From assembly GCF_003428875.1 (NCBI RefSeq), contig NZ_QQRS01000001.1:620001-684000 (forward strand): a stretch of 64,000 nt of DNA, given 5' to 3'. This DNA is from Planomicrobium okeanokoites (lineage in GTDB: Bacteria > Bacillota > Bacilli > Bacillales_A > Planococcaceae). Position 1 is the first letter of the stretch. Every line of letters begins with the position of its first letter. Below the pieces are notes generated by a model. That model worked only from the letters and a program-made list of their open reading frames with translations, searched no databases and was not told the origin of the DNA. Made by a program: the position numbers and the translations under genes. Of the stretch, positions 56,599 through 64,000 are shown piece after piece.

Positions 56599-57833
56599 TA
56601 ACGTGATAGTGTTTGTATTAAATAATGCAAAGCCAATTTTACGGTACGGATCCGGTTTGTGTTGCGCATTCCGGATAATTGAAGCCTATAGGCATCACTG
56701 CCTGATTCCGAGGAAATGCCGATCCATACAGTGCCAGCCGGCTGACCGCCGTGTGCATCAGGTCCCGCTACTCCCGTCAGGCCGATGCCGAAGTCAGTGC
56801 CGAATTTTCTGCGTACATTTTCCGCCATTGCGACAGCTGTTTCTTCGCTGACAACTCCATGCGCTTTTAACAGTTCGGCATCGATTTCGAGCTGGCTAAT
56901 CTTAATTTCTTCATTATAAGCAATTACACCGCCTGAAAGGACAGCGCTGGCACCAGGAACAGAGGCCAGTTCTGACTGGAACAGCCCAGCGGTCAGGCTT
57001 TCCGCAGCTGAAATCGTCTTGTTCTGCTCTTTCAGCAAATCTACGGCCCGGGAGGTCAAGGAATCGTCGTCGTAGCCATACAGATATTCACCGACAACAT
57101 CGAGAATCTCTTTTTTTGTCTCATCAATCAATTTCCAGGCTTCTTCCGACGTATCTGTTTTCGCTGTAATGCGAAGAGTCACCTCGCTGGCGGATGCCAG
57201 AGGTGCGATCGTCGGGTTGGTCTGTTTTACAAGAATATGATCCAACCGGTCTTCAAGTTCCGCTTCCCCTATCCCATAGAAACGGAGCACATGGGAAATG
57301 ATCACATTTTCCTTGTTAAGCATCCGGATCAACTTCGGTTTCGCCTCGAATTGGAACATCGGCTCTATTTCGTGCGGCGGGCCCGGCAACAGGATATACA
57401 CCCTGCCTTCATGTTTATAAAGCATGCCTGGGGCCATTCCATTTTCGTTGACCAGAACTTCACTGCCTTTTAGGATCAAAGCCTGTTTCCGGTTATTTTC
57501 AGTCATCGGACGATTTGCGCGCTCGAAATAGGCTTCTATCGAGTCCATCGCCAATTCATCCATTTCAAGGGTGGTGCCGAGATGCCGTGCAATCGTCTCT
57601 TTAGTCAGGTCGTCCTTAGTAGGACCCAGTCCTCCGGAGAAAATGATGAGATCCGCCCGGCTTTCGGCAATCTGGATCGCTTGTTCAAGACGGTCCGGAT
57701 TATCACCGACAACTGTATGGTAATAAACATTAATCCCGATCTCAGCCAGGTGTCCCGATACAAAACGGGCATTCGTATTTGTAATTTGTCCAAGCAGCAA
57801 TTCTGAACCGACTGCTATGATTTCTGCATTCAT
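56598..57833 (-). CDS. cinA: CinA-like competence/damage-inducible protein
   Basis: 411-residue two-domain protein. The N-terminal MoeA/COG1058 domain (EIIAVGSELLLGQI to GGLGPTKDDLT, about 1-170) belongs to ADP-ribose pyrophosphatase-type enzymes. The C-terminal CinA domain (AAESLTAGLF to GLTGVAGPDAHGGQPAGTV) is of the NMN deamidase type. The start at 57833 is chosen by family N-terminus (MNAEIIAVG). Upstream of recA as in most Firmicutes, but here with a terminator between. Confidence 0.93.
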   Translation of the reverse strand: MNAEIIAVGSELLLGQITNTNARFVSGHLAEIGINVYYHTVVGDNPDRLEQAIQIAESRADLIIFSGGLGPTKDDLTKETIARHLGTTLEMDELAMDSIEAYFERANRPMTENNRKQALILKGSEVLVNENGMAPGMLYKHEGRVYILLPGPPHEIEPMFQFEAKPKLIRMLNKENVIISHVLRFYGIGEAELEDRLDHILVKQTNPTIAPLASASEVTLRITAKTDTSEEAWKLIDETKKEILDVVGEYLYGYDDDSLTSRAVDLLKEQNKTISAAESLTAGLFQSELASVPGASAVLSGGVIAYNEEIKISQLEIDAELLKAHGVVSEETAVAMAENVRRKFGTDFGIGLTGVAGPDAHGGQPAGTVWIGISSESGSDAYRLQLSGMRNTNRIRTVKLALHYLIQTLSR

Positions 57834-57869
57834 ACGGGCACGCACCTTCCATTGATTTCTTAAGAAATT

Positions 57870-58448
57870 TTATTTGGATGCCAATAAACCTTTCCGGTTT
57901 GCATAGAAATAATCCCAACCGGACCATACTGTGAAAATAAGTGCGATGTAAAGCATGATCATTCCAAATGGAAGGCCGATCAAAGTGAAAATCATATCAT
58001 ATAGAAGCAAAGCGGAAATTGCCAGAATTTGTGCCGTGGTCTTGATTTTGCCAAGCCCGCCAGCTGCAACCACTTCGCCTTCACCGGCCAACACAAGGCG
58101 CAGCCCTGTCACAGCAAATTCACGGCTGATGATGATGATGACGATCCACGAAGGCGCAAAACCAAGTTCAACCAGGATAATCAAAGCCGCTGACACAAGC
58201 AATTTGTCAGCTAACGGATCAAGGAATTTGCCGAATGTCGTTACCAGATTGTATTTCCGGGCATAGTAGCCGTCAACCCAATCCGTCAATGATGCAAAAA
58301 TGAAAATCAAACCTCCGATAAAATGGCTGACAGGCAAAGTGGCACCTAACAGCGTCATTTCTCCCCAACCAAAATCAATAAGCATGAATATCATAAAAAC
58401 CGGTATTAAAAGAATGCGTGAAACTGTTATTTTATTTGGTATGTTCAT
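57870..58448 (-). CDS. pgsA: CDP-diacylglycerol-glycerol-3-phosphate 3-phosphatidyltransferase
   Basis: 192-residue membrane enzyme that makes phosphatidylglycerol phosphate. The CDP-alcohol transferase motif is complete: Asp56, Asp59, Gly60, Ala63, Arg64, Gly73, Asp77, Asp81. Several hydrophobic helices. It lies between rodZ/ymfM and cinA, the conserved order. Confidence 0.96.
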   Translation of the reverse strand: MNIPNKITVSRILLIPVFMIFMLIDFGWGEMTLLGATLPVSHFIGGLIFIFASLTDWVDGYYARKYNLVTTFGKFLDPLADKLLVSAALIILVELGFAPSWIVIIIISREFAVTGLRLVLAGEGEVVAAGGLGKIKTTAQILAISALLLYDMIFTLIGLPFGMIMLYIALIFTVWSGWDYFYANRKGLLASK

Positions 58449-58498
58449 AATGCTTCCCCTTCCTTACTTTCAATAAAAATAGCCATCTGTATAGATGG

Positions 58499-59377
58499 CT
58501 ATTCAGCGTCTGTAAAATCGATGACAATGTTCTGGGTTGTCAGATCCTGCTGATACTCAATCGGCTCACCGTTCAGCGAGAGTTCCACATTAGGCGCAGC
58601 ACCAAGGCGCAGCCGTATCTGTGAGGCTTCCGACACATCCAATGTTTCACTTTGTCCAGCTTGCATAGTAGTAGCTGTCATAAGGTTTTCGCCGTTTTCA
58701 TCAGTGGCGCCAACCCATGAAGGACCAGAAACATCAATAACAAGCTCCCGCTCAGCCGGACCTGTCCACTGGTAAGTAGTAGTTTGGCCTTCTGTTCCAG
58801 TAACTGAAATTTCGGTCTCCGGTTCAGCAGGCTCTTCTTCTTCCGGCTGTTCTTCTGCAGCTTCATCTTCTGCAGGTTCTTCTTCCTCTGTTGGTGGAGG
58901 GGAGTTTTCAGAAGGGGCTTCGTATTGCAGGCCATCGTCGTTTTCCGTTGCTTCATCAGTTGGATCATTTTCTGCCAGCATATTATAGAAGAACCACATC
59001 ACAAAAATGATCAATACAATGAATAAAGCGACAATGATCATCGGCATCTTTTCATTTATTCTGCCGGAAGATGATTTCGACATCGACTGCCTGCGTGACC
59101 GGGCTGGTGCAGCCATCGGTTTGCTGACTTGCTCTTTCGTCGTTTCTGGCATTTCGGATTTATGCTGTTCAAGCAGTTCATCAGCGTTCAGCCCGACAGC
59201 ATCAGCATATTGTTTTATAAAAGCGCGAACATAGAATTGACCGGGCATCATGCTGTAATTGCCTTCTTCTATTCCCGCCAGATAGCGTTTCTGTATTTTG
59301 GTTACATCCTGAAGATCTTCCAGGCTGTACCCTTTAGCGATTCTCGCTTCTTTCAGGCGAGTACCCATTTCATTCAA
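58499..59377 (-). CDS. rodZ: RodZ-like cell-shape protein (YmfM)
   Basis: 292-residue bitopic membrane protein. The N-terminal HTH_25 domain (about 1-70, LKEARIAKGYSLEDLQDVTKI) binds MreB in RodZ family members. A basic linker, one membrane helix (about 112-135), an acidic Pro/Glu-rich linker (about 155-190) and a C-terminal DUF4115 beta domain follow. The TTG at 59377 is chosen because AGGTG lies 6 nt upstream and the family begins there; a GTG 9 nt earlier is the alternative. Confidence 0.88.
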   Translation of the reverse strand: MNEMGTRLKEARIAKGYSLEDLQDVTKIQKRYLAGIEEGNYSMMPGQFYVRAFIKQYADAVGLNADELLEQHKSEMPETTKEQVSKPMAAPARSRRQSMSKSSSGRINEKMPMIIVALFIVLIIFVMWFFYNMLAENDPTDEATENDDGLQYEAPSENSPPPTEEEEPAEDEAAEEQPEEEEPAEPETEISVTGTEGQTTTYQWTGPAERELVIDVSGPSWVGATDENGENLMTATTMQAGQSETLDVSEASQIRLRLGAAPNVELSLNGEPIEYQQDLTTQNIVIDFTDAE

Positions 59378-59394
59378 CACGATCACCTGCCTGC

Positions 59395-60198
59395 CTAAAA
59401 ATTAAATCCGCCGCCAAACATATCGTCAGCCTGGCTCTTATCATTCACAAAATTGTTTTTCTCCATCACTTCATAAGTGATTTCCTCATCGGGATGATGG
59501 CGCAATTCGATAATATAATCAAAATCCTCGATGCTGTATTCGGATTGCTGTATAAACATGTCCGGATGCTCAACCACTTTAATAGTAGGCATCCGCATCA
59601 TTTCCCGGACAAGCTGCATATGCCGCTCATCATGTGCACGTCTGGTGACGATGCCATCCAGTATGAAAATATTATTTTCATTGAATTCATCACCCATCAG
59701 CTGATTTCTGACAGTCTGCTTGATCATGGTCGATGAAAGGAAAATCCACTTCTTATTGGCACTGACGCTGGCAGCTACGATGGATTCCGTTTTCCCGACC
59801 CGTGGCATTCCGCGCAGTCCGACGAGTTTATGGCCTTCCTGTTTGAAAATCTCAGCCATGAAATCGACCAGCAAGCCCAGTTCATCCCTGACAAACCGGA
59901 ATGTATTCCTGTCATCCGCATCCCGTTGTATGTATCGGCCATGACGAACCGCCAGGATATCGCGTAATTTGGGTTCACGGAATTTGGTCACAGCGATCGT
60001 TTCGATCGTGGAGACGATTTGTTCGAAACGTTCAAGCTGAACATCATGCTCCGCGCGCAGAAGCATACCACGGCGTCCCTGGTCGACACCGTTGATTGTG
60101 ACGATGTTGACGCGCAGCATCCCAAGCAGTGAAGCTATATCTCCCAGCAAACCCGGCCGGTTCACTTGGATTTCGTATTCAAAATACCATTCTCTCAT
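59395..60198 (-). CDS. ymfK: YmfK, DUF3388 family protein
   Basis: 267-residue protein. The N-terminus (about 1-75, YEIQVNRPGLLGDIASLLGML) resembles an ACT-like ligand-binding domain. The central part has a P-loop pattern GMPRVGKT at 130-137, suggesting nucleotide binding. Function unknown. Lies 17 nt before rodZ. ymfJ, which separates ymfI and ymfK in B. subtilis, is absent. Confidence 0.88.
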   Translation of the reverse strand: MREWYFEYEIQVNRPGLLGDIASLLGMLRVNIVTINGVDQGRRGMLLRAEHDVQLERFEQIVSTIETIAVTKFREPKLRDILAVRHGRYIQRDADDRNTFRFVRDELGLLVDFMAEIFKQEGHKLVGLRGMPRVGKTESIVAASVSANKKWIFLSSTMIKQTVRNQLMGDEFNENNIFILDGIVTRRAHDERHMQLVREMMRMPTIKVVEHPDMFIQQSEYSIEDFDYIIELRHHPDEEITYEVMEKNNFVNDKSQADDMFGGGFNF

Positions 60199-60306
60199 TA
60201 AGCGTCCGACCTTTCGCTGTCAATTTCTTATTAATTCCCTATCCTCTATAATAGCTGATTTAATGCTGCAAGAAAAGGGTTCATCAAAAGAATAGGCATT
60301 ATGGCG

Positions 60307-61026
60307 CTACATATCCCAGCCGCCGTTTATGCGCAATGTCTGCCCGGTCATGTAATCAGCTTTTCCGCTGACCAGAAAGTCCACCATATCGGCTACGTCC
60401 TGAGGTTTGCCGAGCCCCAGCGGAATTTCTTCACGCAGGGATTCAATTTCTTCTTGTGAAAAATCATTATTCATCTTGGTCATGATAAACCCGGGTGCAA
60501 CAGCGTTGACCCGGGTGCCGGAATAGGCCATTTCTTTGGCATAGGCTTTAACAAAAGCCAATTGTGCGCCTTTAACTGCAGAATAGGCCGTTTCCATGGA
60601 TGCTCCTATTTCACCCCAGATGGAAGAAATGAAAACTATATAAGTATTGGAATGGCGCTGCAGCTTCGAAGACAGCTGCCGAATGGCCGAAAGCGGATTC
60701 TTTACGTGGACCAGCCATAATTTTTCCATGTCTTCATCATGCGTATCCGCCAGCATTTCAACCAGTGACTGGCCGCTTGCCACAACAATACAGGATACAT
60801 CAAAAATCTGTCCGGTGAGCTTTTCCGCTCCGTCCGGCAATGAAAGATCCGCCTGGACTGCTGAAAATTCCGATTGCGGGAAGGCATCCCTTAATTGGGA
60901 CGCCAAATCGTCCACCGGGTTTGTATTCCAGTGAAGATAAAGCGACCAGCCGGATGCCGCAAGCGTCCGTGAAATGCTTTCACCCAATTCACCGGAAGCC
61001 CCCATTACAAGGGCGAATTTCTTCAC
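60307..61026 (-). CDS. ymfI: SDR-family oxidoreductase YmfI
   Basis: 239-residue short-chain dehydrogenase/reductase. Cofactor motif MGASGELGESI near residue 8, catalytic Ser in FISSIWGE and Tyr-x3-Lys in YSAVKGAQ, and the INGGWDM tail are present. The substrate is unknown. It overlaps ymfH by 4 nt and ends the ymfF-ymfH-ymfI unit. Confidence 0.92.
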   Translation of the reverse strand: MKKFALVMGASGELGESISRTLAASGWSLYLHWNTNPVDDLASQLRDAFPQSEFSAVQADLSLPDGAEKLTGQIFDVSCIVVASGQSLVEMLADTHDEDMEKLWLVHVKNPLSAIRQLSSKLQRHSNTYIVFISSIWGEIGASMETAYSAVKGAQLAFVKAYAKEMAYSGTRVNAVAPGFIMTKMNNDFSQEEIESLREEIPLGLGKPQDVADMVDFLVSGKADYMTGQTLRINGGWDM

Positions 61027-62327
61027 TGTGCTTCCTTCTTATCAGGAGACTGGATAGTGAACACGGATTGCTGGCTTTCCGCACTGACAAGCGAAAACGC
61101 TGCCTGCAGGTCAGCTACTTCAATCTCTTCGAGTGTCGGCACAACATCAAAAAGATTCATGCCATTGAATGTATAGCGCGTAAACTGATTGGCGATATAT
61201 TCGGGAGAATTCAATGCACGCAGGAAAAATCCGATTTTCTTACGGCGCATACGGTCAAGATCAGCCTGCCCAAATGGCCATTTCTCTACAGCATTCGCGA
61301 TTGTATGTTTTATTTCAGCGGCCAGCGTTTCCGGTTCTGCCGTATCAGATCCGATAATGGCGTAGCCGAAACCGTTCTCCAATGAATAATCGAACGAATA
61401 GGATTCATCGATCCAGTTCTTTTCATATGCATGGTGATAGAAATCGGAAGTGCGGCCAAACAGCAATTCGAATGCCAGCTCCGCTGCAAGTTCATGCTTC
61501 AGCATTTCTTCACCCTGCAAATCCATTTTTTCCGGCTTAATGCCGACAAAGACTTTCGGCTTTTGAACACTCATATTCAAAACACGTTCTTTGATCGCCA
61601 CTTCCAAAGGCTCCTCAGGGAAAATCCGTTCGATTTCCTGTGCATCTTCAAACGTTTTACGGTCCTGGTTTTCTTTCACCAGTTTCATCATCTGTTCAGG
61701 GTCGACAGCCCCCACCACGAAAAGAACCATATTGGAAGGATGATAGAAAGTATTGTAGCAAGTATATAAATGTTCAGCCGTTATATCCTGTATCGAATCC
61801 ACAGTTCCCGCGATATCAATTTTAACCGGATGGTTTTTGTACATGTTCTCGATGATGCCGAAATACAGGCGCCAGTCGGGCTGATCATCATACATCGTAA
61901 TTTCCTGCGCGATGATGCCTTTCTCTTTTTCCACTGTTTGTTCTGTGAAATAAGGTTCCTGGACAAAATCCAGCAGGGTTTCGATGTTTTCATTTATTTG
62001 GCCGGTTGCTGAAAACAGGTAAGCTGTCCGGGTAAATGACGTATAGGCATTTGCAGAAGCACCTTGCTTGCTGAACTGCTGGAATATGTCCCCTTCCTCT
62101 TTTTCGAACATCTTATGCTCCAGGAAGTGGGCGATGCCATCCGGCACTTTAATCGCTTCTTTTTCTCCTCGCGGTACAAAATGATTGTCAATTGATCCGT
62201 ATTTAGTAGTGAACGTGGCAAATGTCTTGGAAAAACCTTTCTTGGGCAGGATGAAAACTTCCAGGCCATTTCCCAGTTTTTCGTGGTATAAGGTTTCGTC
62301 CAATTGTTCGAATTCCACTTTATGCAT
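61023..62327 (-). CDS. ymfH: M16-family zinc protease YmfH
   Basis: 434-residue peptidase. Inverted zinc motif HFLEH (His67, Glu70, His71) followed by a distal Glu region near 140-150 gives a complete active site. It pairs with the inactive YmfF, in the manner of processing-peptidase heterodimers. The ATG at 62327 overlaps the ymfF stop, with GGAAAG 8 nt upstream. In Streptomyces and Bacillus, homologues process small peptides; the target here is unknown. Confidence 0.92.
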   Translation of the reverse strand: MHKVEFEQLDETLYHEKLGNGLEVFILPKKGFSKTFATFTTKYGSIDNHFVPRGEKEAIKVPDGIAHFLEHKMFEKEEGDIFQQFSKQGASANAYTSFTRTAYLFSATGQINENIETLLDFVQEPYFTEQTVEKEKGIIAQEITMYDDQPDWRLYFGIIENMYKNHPVKIDIAGTVDSIQDITAEHLYTCYNTFYHPSNMVLFVVGAVDPEQMMKLVKENQDRKTFEDAQEIERIFPEEPLEVAIKERVLNMSVQKPKVFVGIKPEKMDLQGEEMLKHELAAELAFELLFGRTSDFYHHAYEKNWIDESYSFDYSLENGFGYAIIGSDTAEPETLAAEIKHTIANAVEKWPFGQADLDRMRRKKIGFFLRALNSPEYIANQFTRYTFNGMNLFDVVPTLEEIEVADLQAAFSLVSAESQQSVFTIQSPDKKEAQ

Positions 62328-63594
62328 CAATTTCACTTTCCTTTCCTGACAGGAAATAAGTCATTTCCAGGCTCAGTTGCTTAGCTGCGTCTGCTATATC
62401 TTCTTTTGTGATTTTATTCCATCGGCTGATCAGGTAATCAGGTTCAAAGTCTTCTGTCAGTTCCATATACTGGTCATAAATATCGATTTGACCGCGCGCA
62501 GAATCGAGTGCTTCGGTCAATTGATTGGTTAGAAGCGCCTTGGTCTGGCCGAACTCGACATCTGTAATATTTCCTTTTTTAACTTCTTCCAGCTGCTCAA
62601 GAATCAGCTTAACCGCTTTTTCCTCAAGTTTACCGTCAATCCCCGCCAGCACAAACATCAAGCCGAACTGGGAAGAATAGGAACTGGATACATAATAAGC
62701 CATACTTTCTTTCTCACGGATATTGACGAAAAGTTTTGAGTGGGCATATCCGCCAAAAACGCCGTTCAGCAATTGCATTACCGGAAATTTCTCATCGCGG
62801 AAAGTGACAGGGCTGAAGAAAGCCATATGCAGTTTACCTTGCTTCATATCCTCGAATTCGGCAACGCGCTGCTGCGCAGGCTTTTCCAGCTCCATGGAAG
62901 GTGCCGCCACCGGTTTTTCACGATCGGCAAAATGGAAATAATCACGGACATAATCAGCTATCAATTCCGGCTTCACGTCTCCAACCGCATAGATCTCCAC
63001 TTCATTGGCTTCGATCATCGTACGGTATTCCTCCATCAGCTTCTCATTTGAGATCTTTTCAACTTCTTCGATTGAACCGTTAGCCGGAATCGAAGCAGGA
63101 TGTTCCGGCAAAGCCAGATCCATCATCCGCTGTTGGGCGTAACGCGTCTTATCATCAAAAATCGATTCAATTCTTTCCTTGACCGCATTTTTTTCGCGCA
63201 GGAAAATCGACTCCTTGAAAAGGCCGTGTTCGGTATTCGGCTTGAACAGCACAAGATACATCAGATTCAAAACTTTTTCCAGAACGCCTTCTTCTGACAA
63301 ATACTGATCGTTGACTGTTTCGACATTCAAACTGACGATATGTTCATTGCCGCGCTTGGAAGAATCCATGTATAAAGATGTGCCATAAAGGTCGTCCAGC
63401 ACCATACGCAAAGCCGTATGGGATGGATAGGCTTCATTGCTGTGCTGCAGGACATTCGCAAGAATCGACCGGGCCGACGCTTTTTCTTTTGATAATTTAT
63501 CTTTAAACTTTATTGAAATATTAATGGTTTTGAATTGTGTTGTTTCATTGACGTGAACGTTCACGCCTTTCGCAAGCCTGATAGTTTCAAACAT
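62320..63594 (-). CDS. ymfF: M16-family inactive subunit YmfF
   Basis: 424-residue M16 homologue. The HxxEH motif is missing (the equivalent stretch reads LQHSNEAYPS), so it is the non-catalytic partner of YmfH. Both M16 halves are recognisable. The start at 63594 has GAGGGG 8 nt upstream. First gene of the ymfF-ymfH-ymfI unit, with a promoter just upstream. Confidence 0.92.
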   Translation of the reverse strand: MFETIRLAKGVNVHVNETTQFKTINISIKFKDKLSKEKASARSILANVLQHSNEAYPSHTALRMVLDDLYGTSLYMDSSKRGNEHIVSLNVETVNDQYLSEEGVLEKVLNLMYLVLFKPNTEHGLFKESIFLREKNAVKERIESIFDDKTRYAQQRMMDLALPEHPASIPANGSIEEVEKISNEKLMEEYRTMIEANEVEIYAVGDVKPELIADYVRDYFHFADREKPVAAPSMELEKPAQQRVAEFEDMKQGKLHMAFFSPVTFRDEKFPVMQLLNGVFGGYAHSKLFVNIREKESMAYYVSSSYSSQFGLMFVLAGIDGKLEEKAVKLILEQLEEVKKGNITDVEFGQTKALLTNQLTEALDSARGQIDIYDQYMELTEDFEPDYLISRWNKITKEDIADAAKQLSLEMTYFLSGKESEIDA

Positions 63595-63625
63595 TAATGA
63601 ATCCCCTCTCATCGTTCATTCTTTT

Positions 63626-63655
63626 ACTATACCGAACCTTTTCCTTTAAATGCAA
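63626..63655 (-). promoter_or_regulatory. Promoter of ymfF-ymfH-ymfI
   Basis: TTGCAT (63655-63650), 18-nt spacer, TATAGT (63631-63626) on the minus strand. Confidence 0.6.
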
Positions 63656-63660
63656 ATAAA

Positions 63661-63780
63661 GAAAAGCGGAGACGGCCGTTCAGCTCCGTCAGGCTTAAGA
63701 TGAACTTCCGAAGCGGCGCTTTCTGCCGCATAGGAAGAGCAGCTTAAGACCGAGGAGTTGGCCGTTGGAGTCTGGACAAT
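63661..63780. repeat. Full copy of a dispersed palindromic repeat
   Basis: About 120 bp from GAAAAGCGGAGACGGCCGTT to GGCCGTTGGAGTCTGGACAA. The arms around GGCC...CTTAAG and CTTAAG...GGCC pair imperfectly over about 25 nt, with an inner CTTCC/GGAAG hairpin. Partial copies occur at 15039 and 40772. Similar elements are familiar from Bacillales genomes. Confidence 0.65.
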
Positions 63781-63880
63781 AAAGAAAAGCGACGGTGAAG
63801 AGATGGCCCAATGTTTGTGAGCCCATCTCTTTGCGACGAAGCAGCGCAGCGATACAGGAGCAGCCAGCAAATAATGTACA
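63781..63880. repeat. Second repeat-like segment
   Basis: Starts again with GAAAAGCG and contains the hairpin AGAGATGG / CCATCTCT (63800-63829), followed by a GCAGC-rich tail. No gene or ribosome binding site seen. Possibly a second member of the same repeat class. Confidence 0.4.
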
Positions 63881-63884
63881 ACTC

Positions 63885-63913
63885 AAAAAAAGAGCCGTCG
63901 CATTGACGGCTCT
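63885..63913 (-). terminator. Terminator of the upstream permease gene
   Basis: AGAGCCGTC / GACGGCTCT stem with a 5-nt loop and T6 on the minus strand. Confidence 0.92.
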
Positions 63914-63926
63914 TTGGTCTGTATGA

Positions 63927-64000
63927 TTAACGCTCACCTTTGATATAAGGTTTACCGTTCGCTTTCGGCGCGTTCGCCTTGCCGATAAAGCCGGCTAGTG
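63927..64000 (-). CDS. 3' end of probable ABC transporter permease (partial)
   Basis: Only the last 23 codons are in the window, ending GKPYIKGER after LAGFIGKANAPKA. This basic tail resembles the C-terminus of nucleoside-type (YufQ-like) ABC permeases, which commonly sit upstream of ymfF in related genomes. The assignment rests on that tail and context alone. Confidence 0.45.
   Translation of the reverse strand, partial: LAGFIGKANAPKANGKPYIKGER

Noticed and set aside
63646-63937. Two overlapping frames of 74-80 codons in the ymfF upstream gap
   Set aside because: They overlap the palindromic repeat and the terminator, have no ribosome binding site and look like translated repeat sequence.

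Overview
The window looks like chromosome from a low-GC Gram-positive of the Bacillales. Protein sequences and gene order match Bacillus subtilis closely, but the pattern best fits the Planococcaceae (Planococcus/Planomicrobium-like). Four places where spore formers carry sporulation genes are closed up here: spmAB-dacB between rluB and scpB, spoIIA/sigF-dacF-spoVA between lysA and deoB, spoVS between ymdB and miaB, and cotE between ricA and mutS. This suggests a non-sporulating lineage. I see no rRNA, tRNA, CRISPR array, prophage or insertion sequence. Almost every gene lies on the minus strand, so replication probably runs from high to low coordinates.

Region 1 (1-21.3 kb) corresponds to the B. 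subtilis recS-to-nudF segment: recS-ypbB, ferredoxin, the riboflavin transporter ribU under an FMN riboswitch, the ECF sigma/anti-sigma pair sigX-rsiX with an autoregulatory-type promoter, the redox regulators resD-resE, cytochrome c maturation resA-resB-resC, rluB, the condensin partners scpA-scpB, ypuF, ribT, lysA followed by an overlapping 34-codon membrane mini-ORF, deoB-pdp for nucleoside salvage, xerD, fur preceded by a perfect PerR-type box, and nudF.

Region 2 (21.3-29 kb) is a mixed-strand junction. The yqkDEF genes, which neighbour nudF in B. subtilis, are interleaved here with a solitary murE-like ligase, guaC, a thiolase and HMG-CoA lyase.

Region 3 (29-64 kb) corresponds to the B. 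subtilis ymfF-recA-mutS-glnA-lexA-tkt segment, in inverted order relative to region 1. It holds the SOS unit (yneA-yneB-ynzC divergent from lexA, with three LexA boxes; recA carries another), several small unknown genes, a STAS-domain RsbR-like protein, glnR-glnA with paired GlnR boxes, hfq-miaA, glycerol catabolism glpK-glpD directly behind mutL-mutS, ricA-miaB, ymdB-rny, recA, cinA-pgsA-rodZ, and the ymfK/I/H/F set. The window ends inside the 3' end of what is probably an ABC transporter permease.

Most of this is core genome, and I did not find a convincing undescribed multi-gene system. The items most worth following are the divergent murE with a non-canonical amino-acid-selectivity motif, a GlpK that lacks the HPr-phosphorylated histidine and has no glpP/glpF beside it, the lysA-coupled membrane micro-protein, intrinsic terminators placed just upstream of lysA and ymdB, a dispersed palindromic repeat seen in three places, and a cluster of small orphan genes between lexA and glnA.
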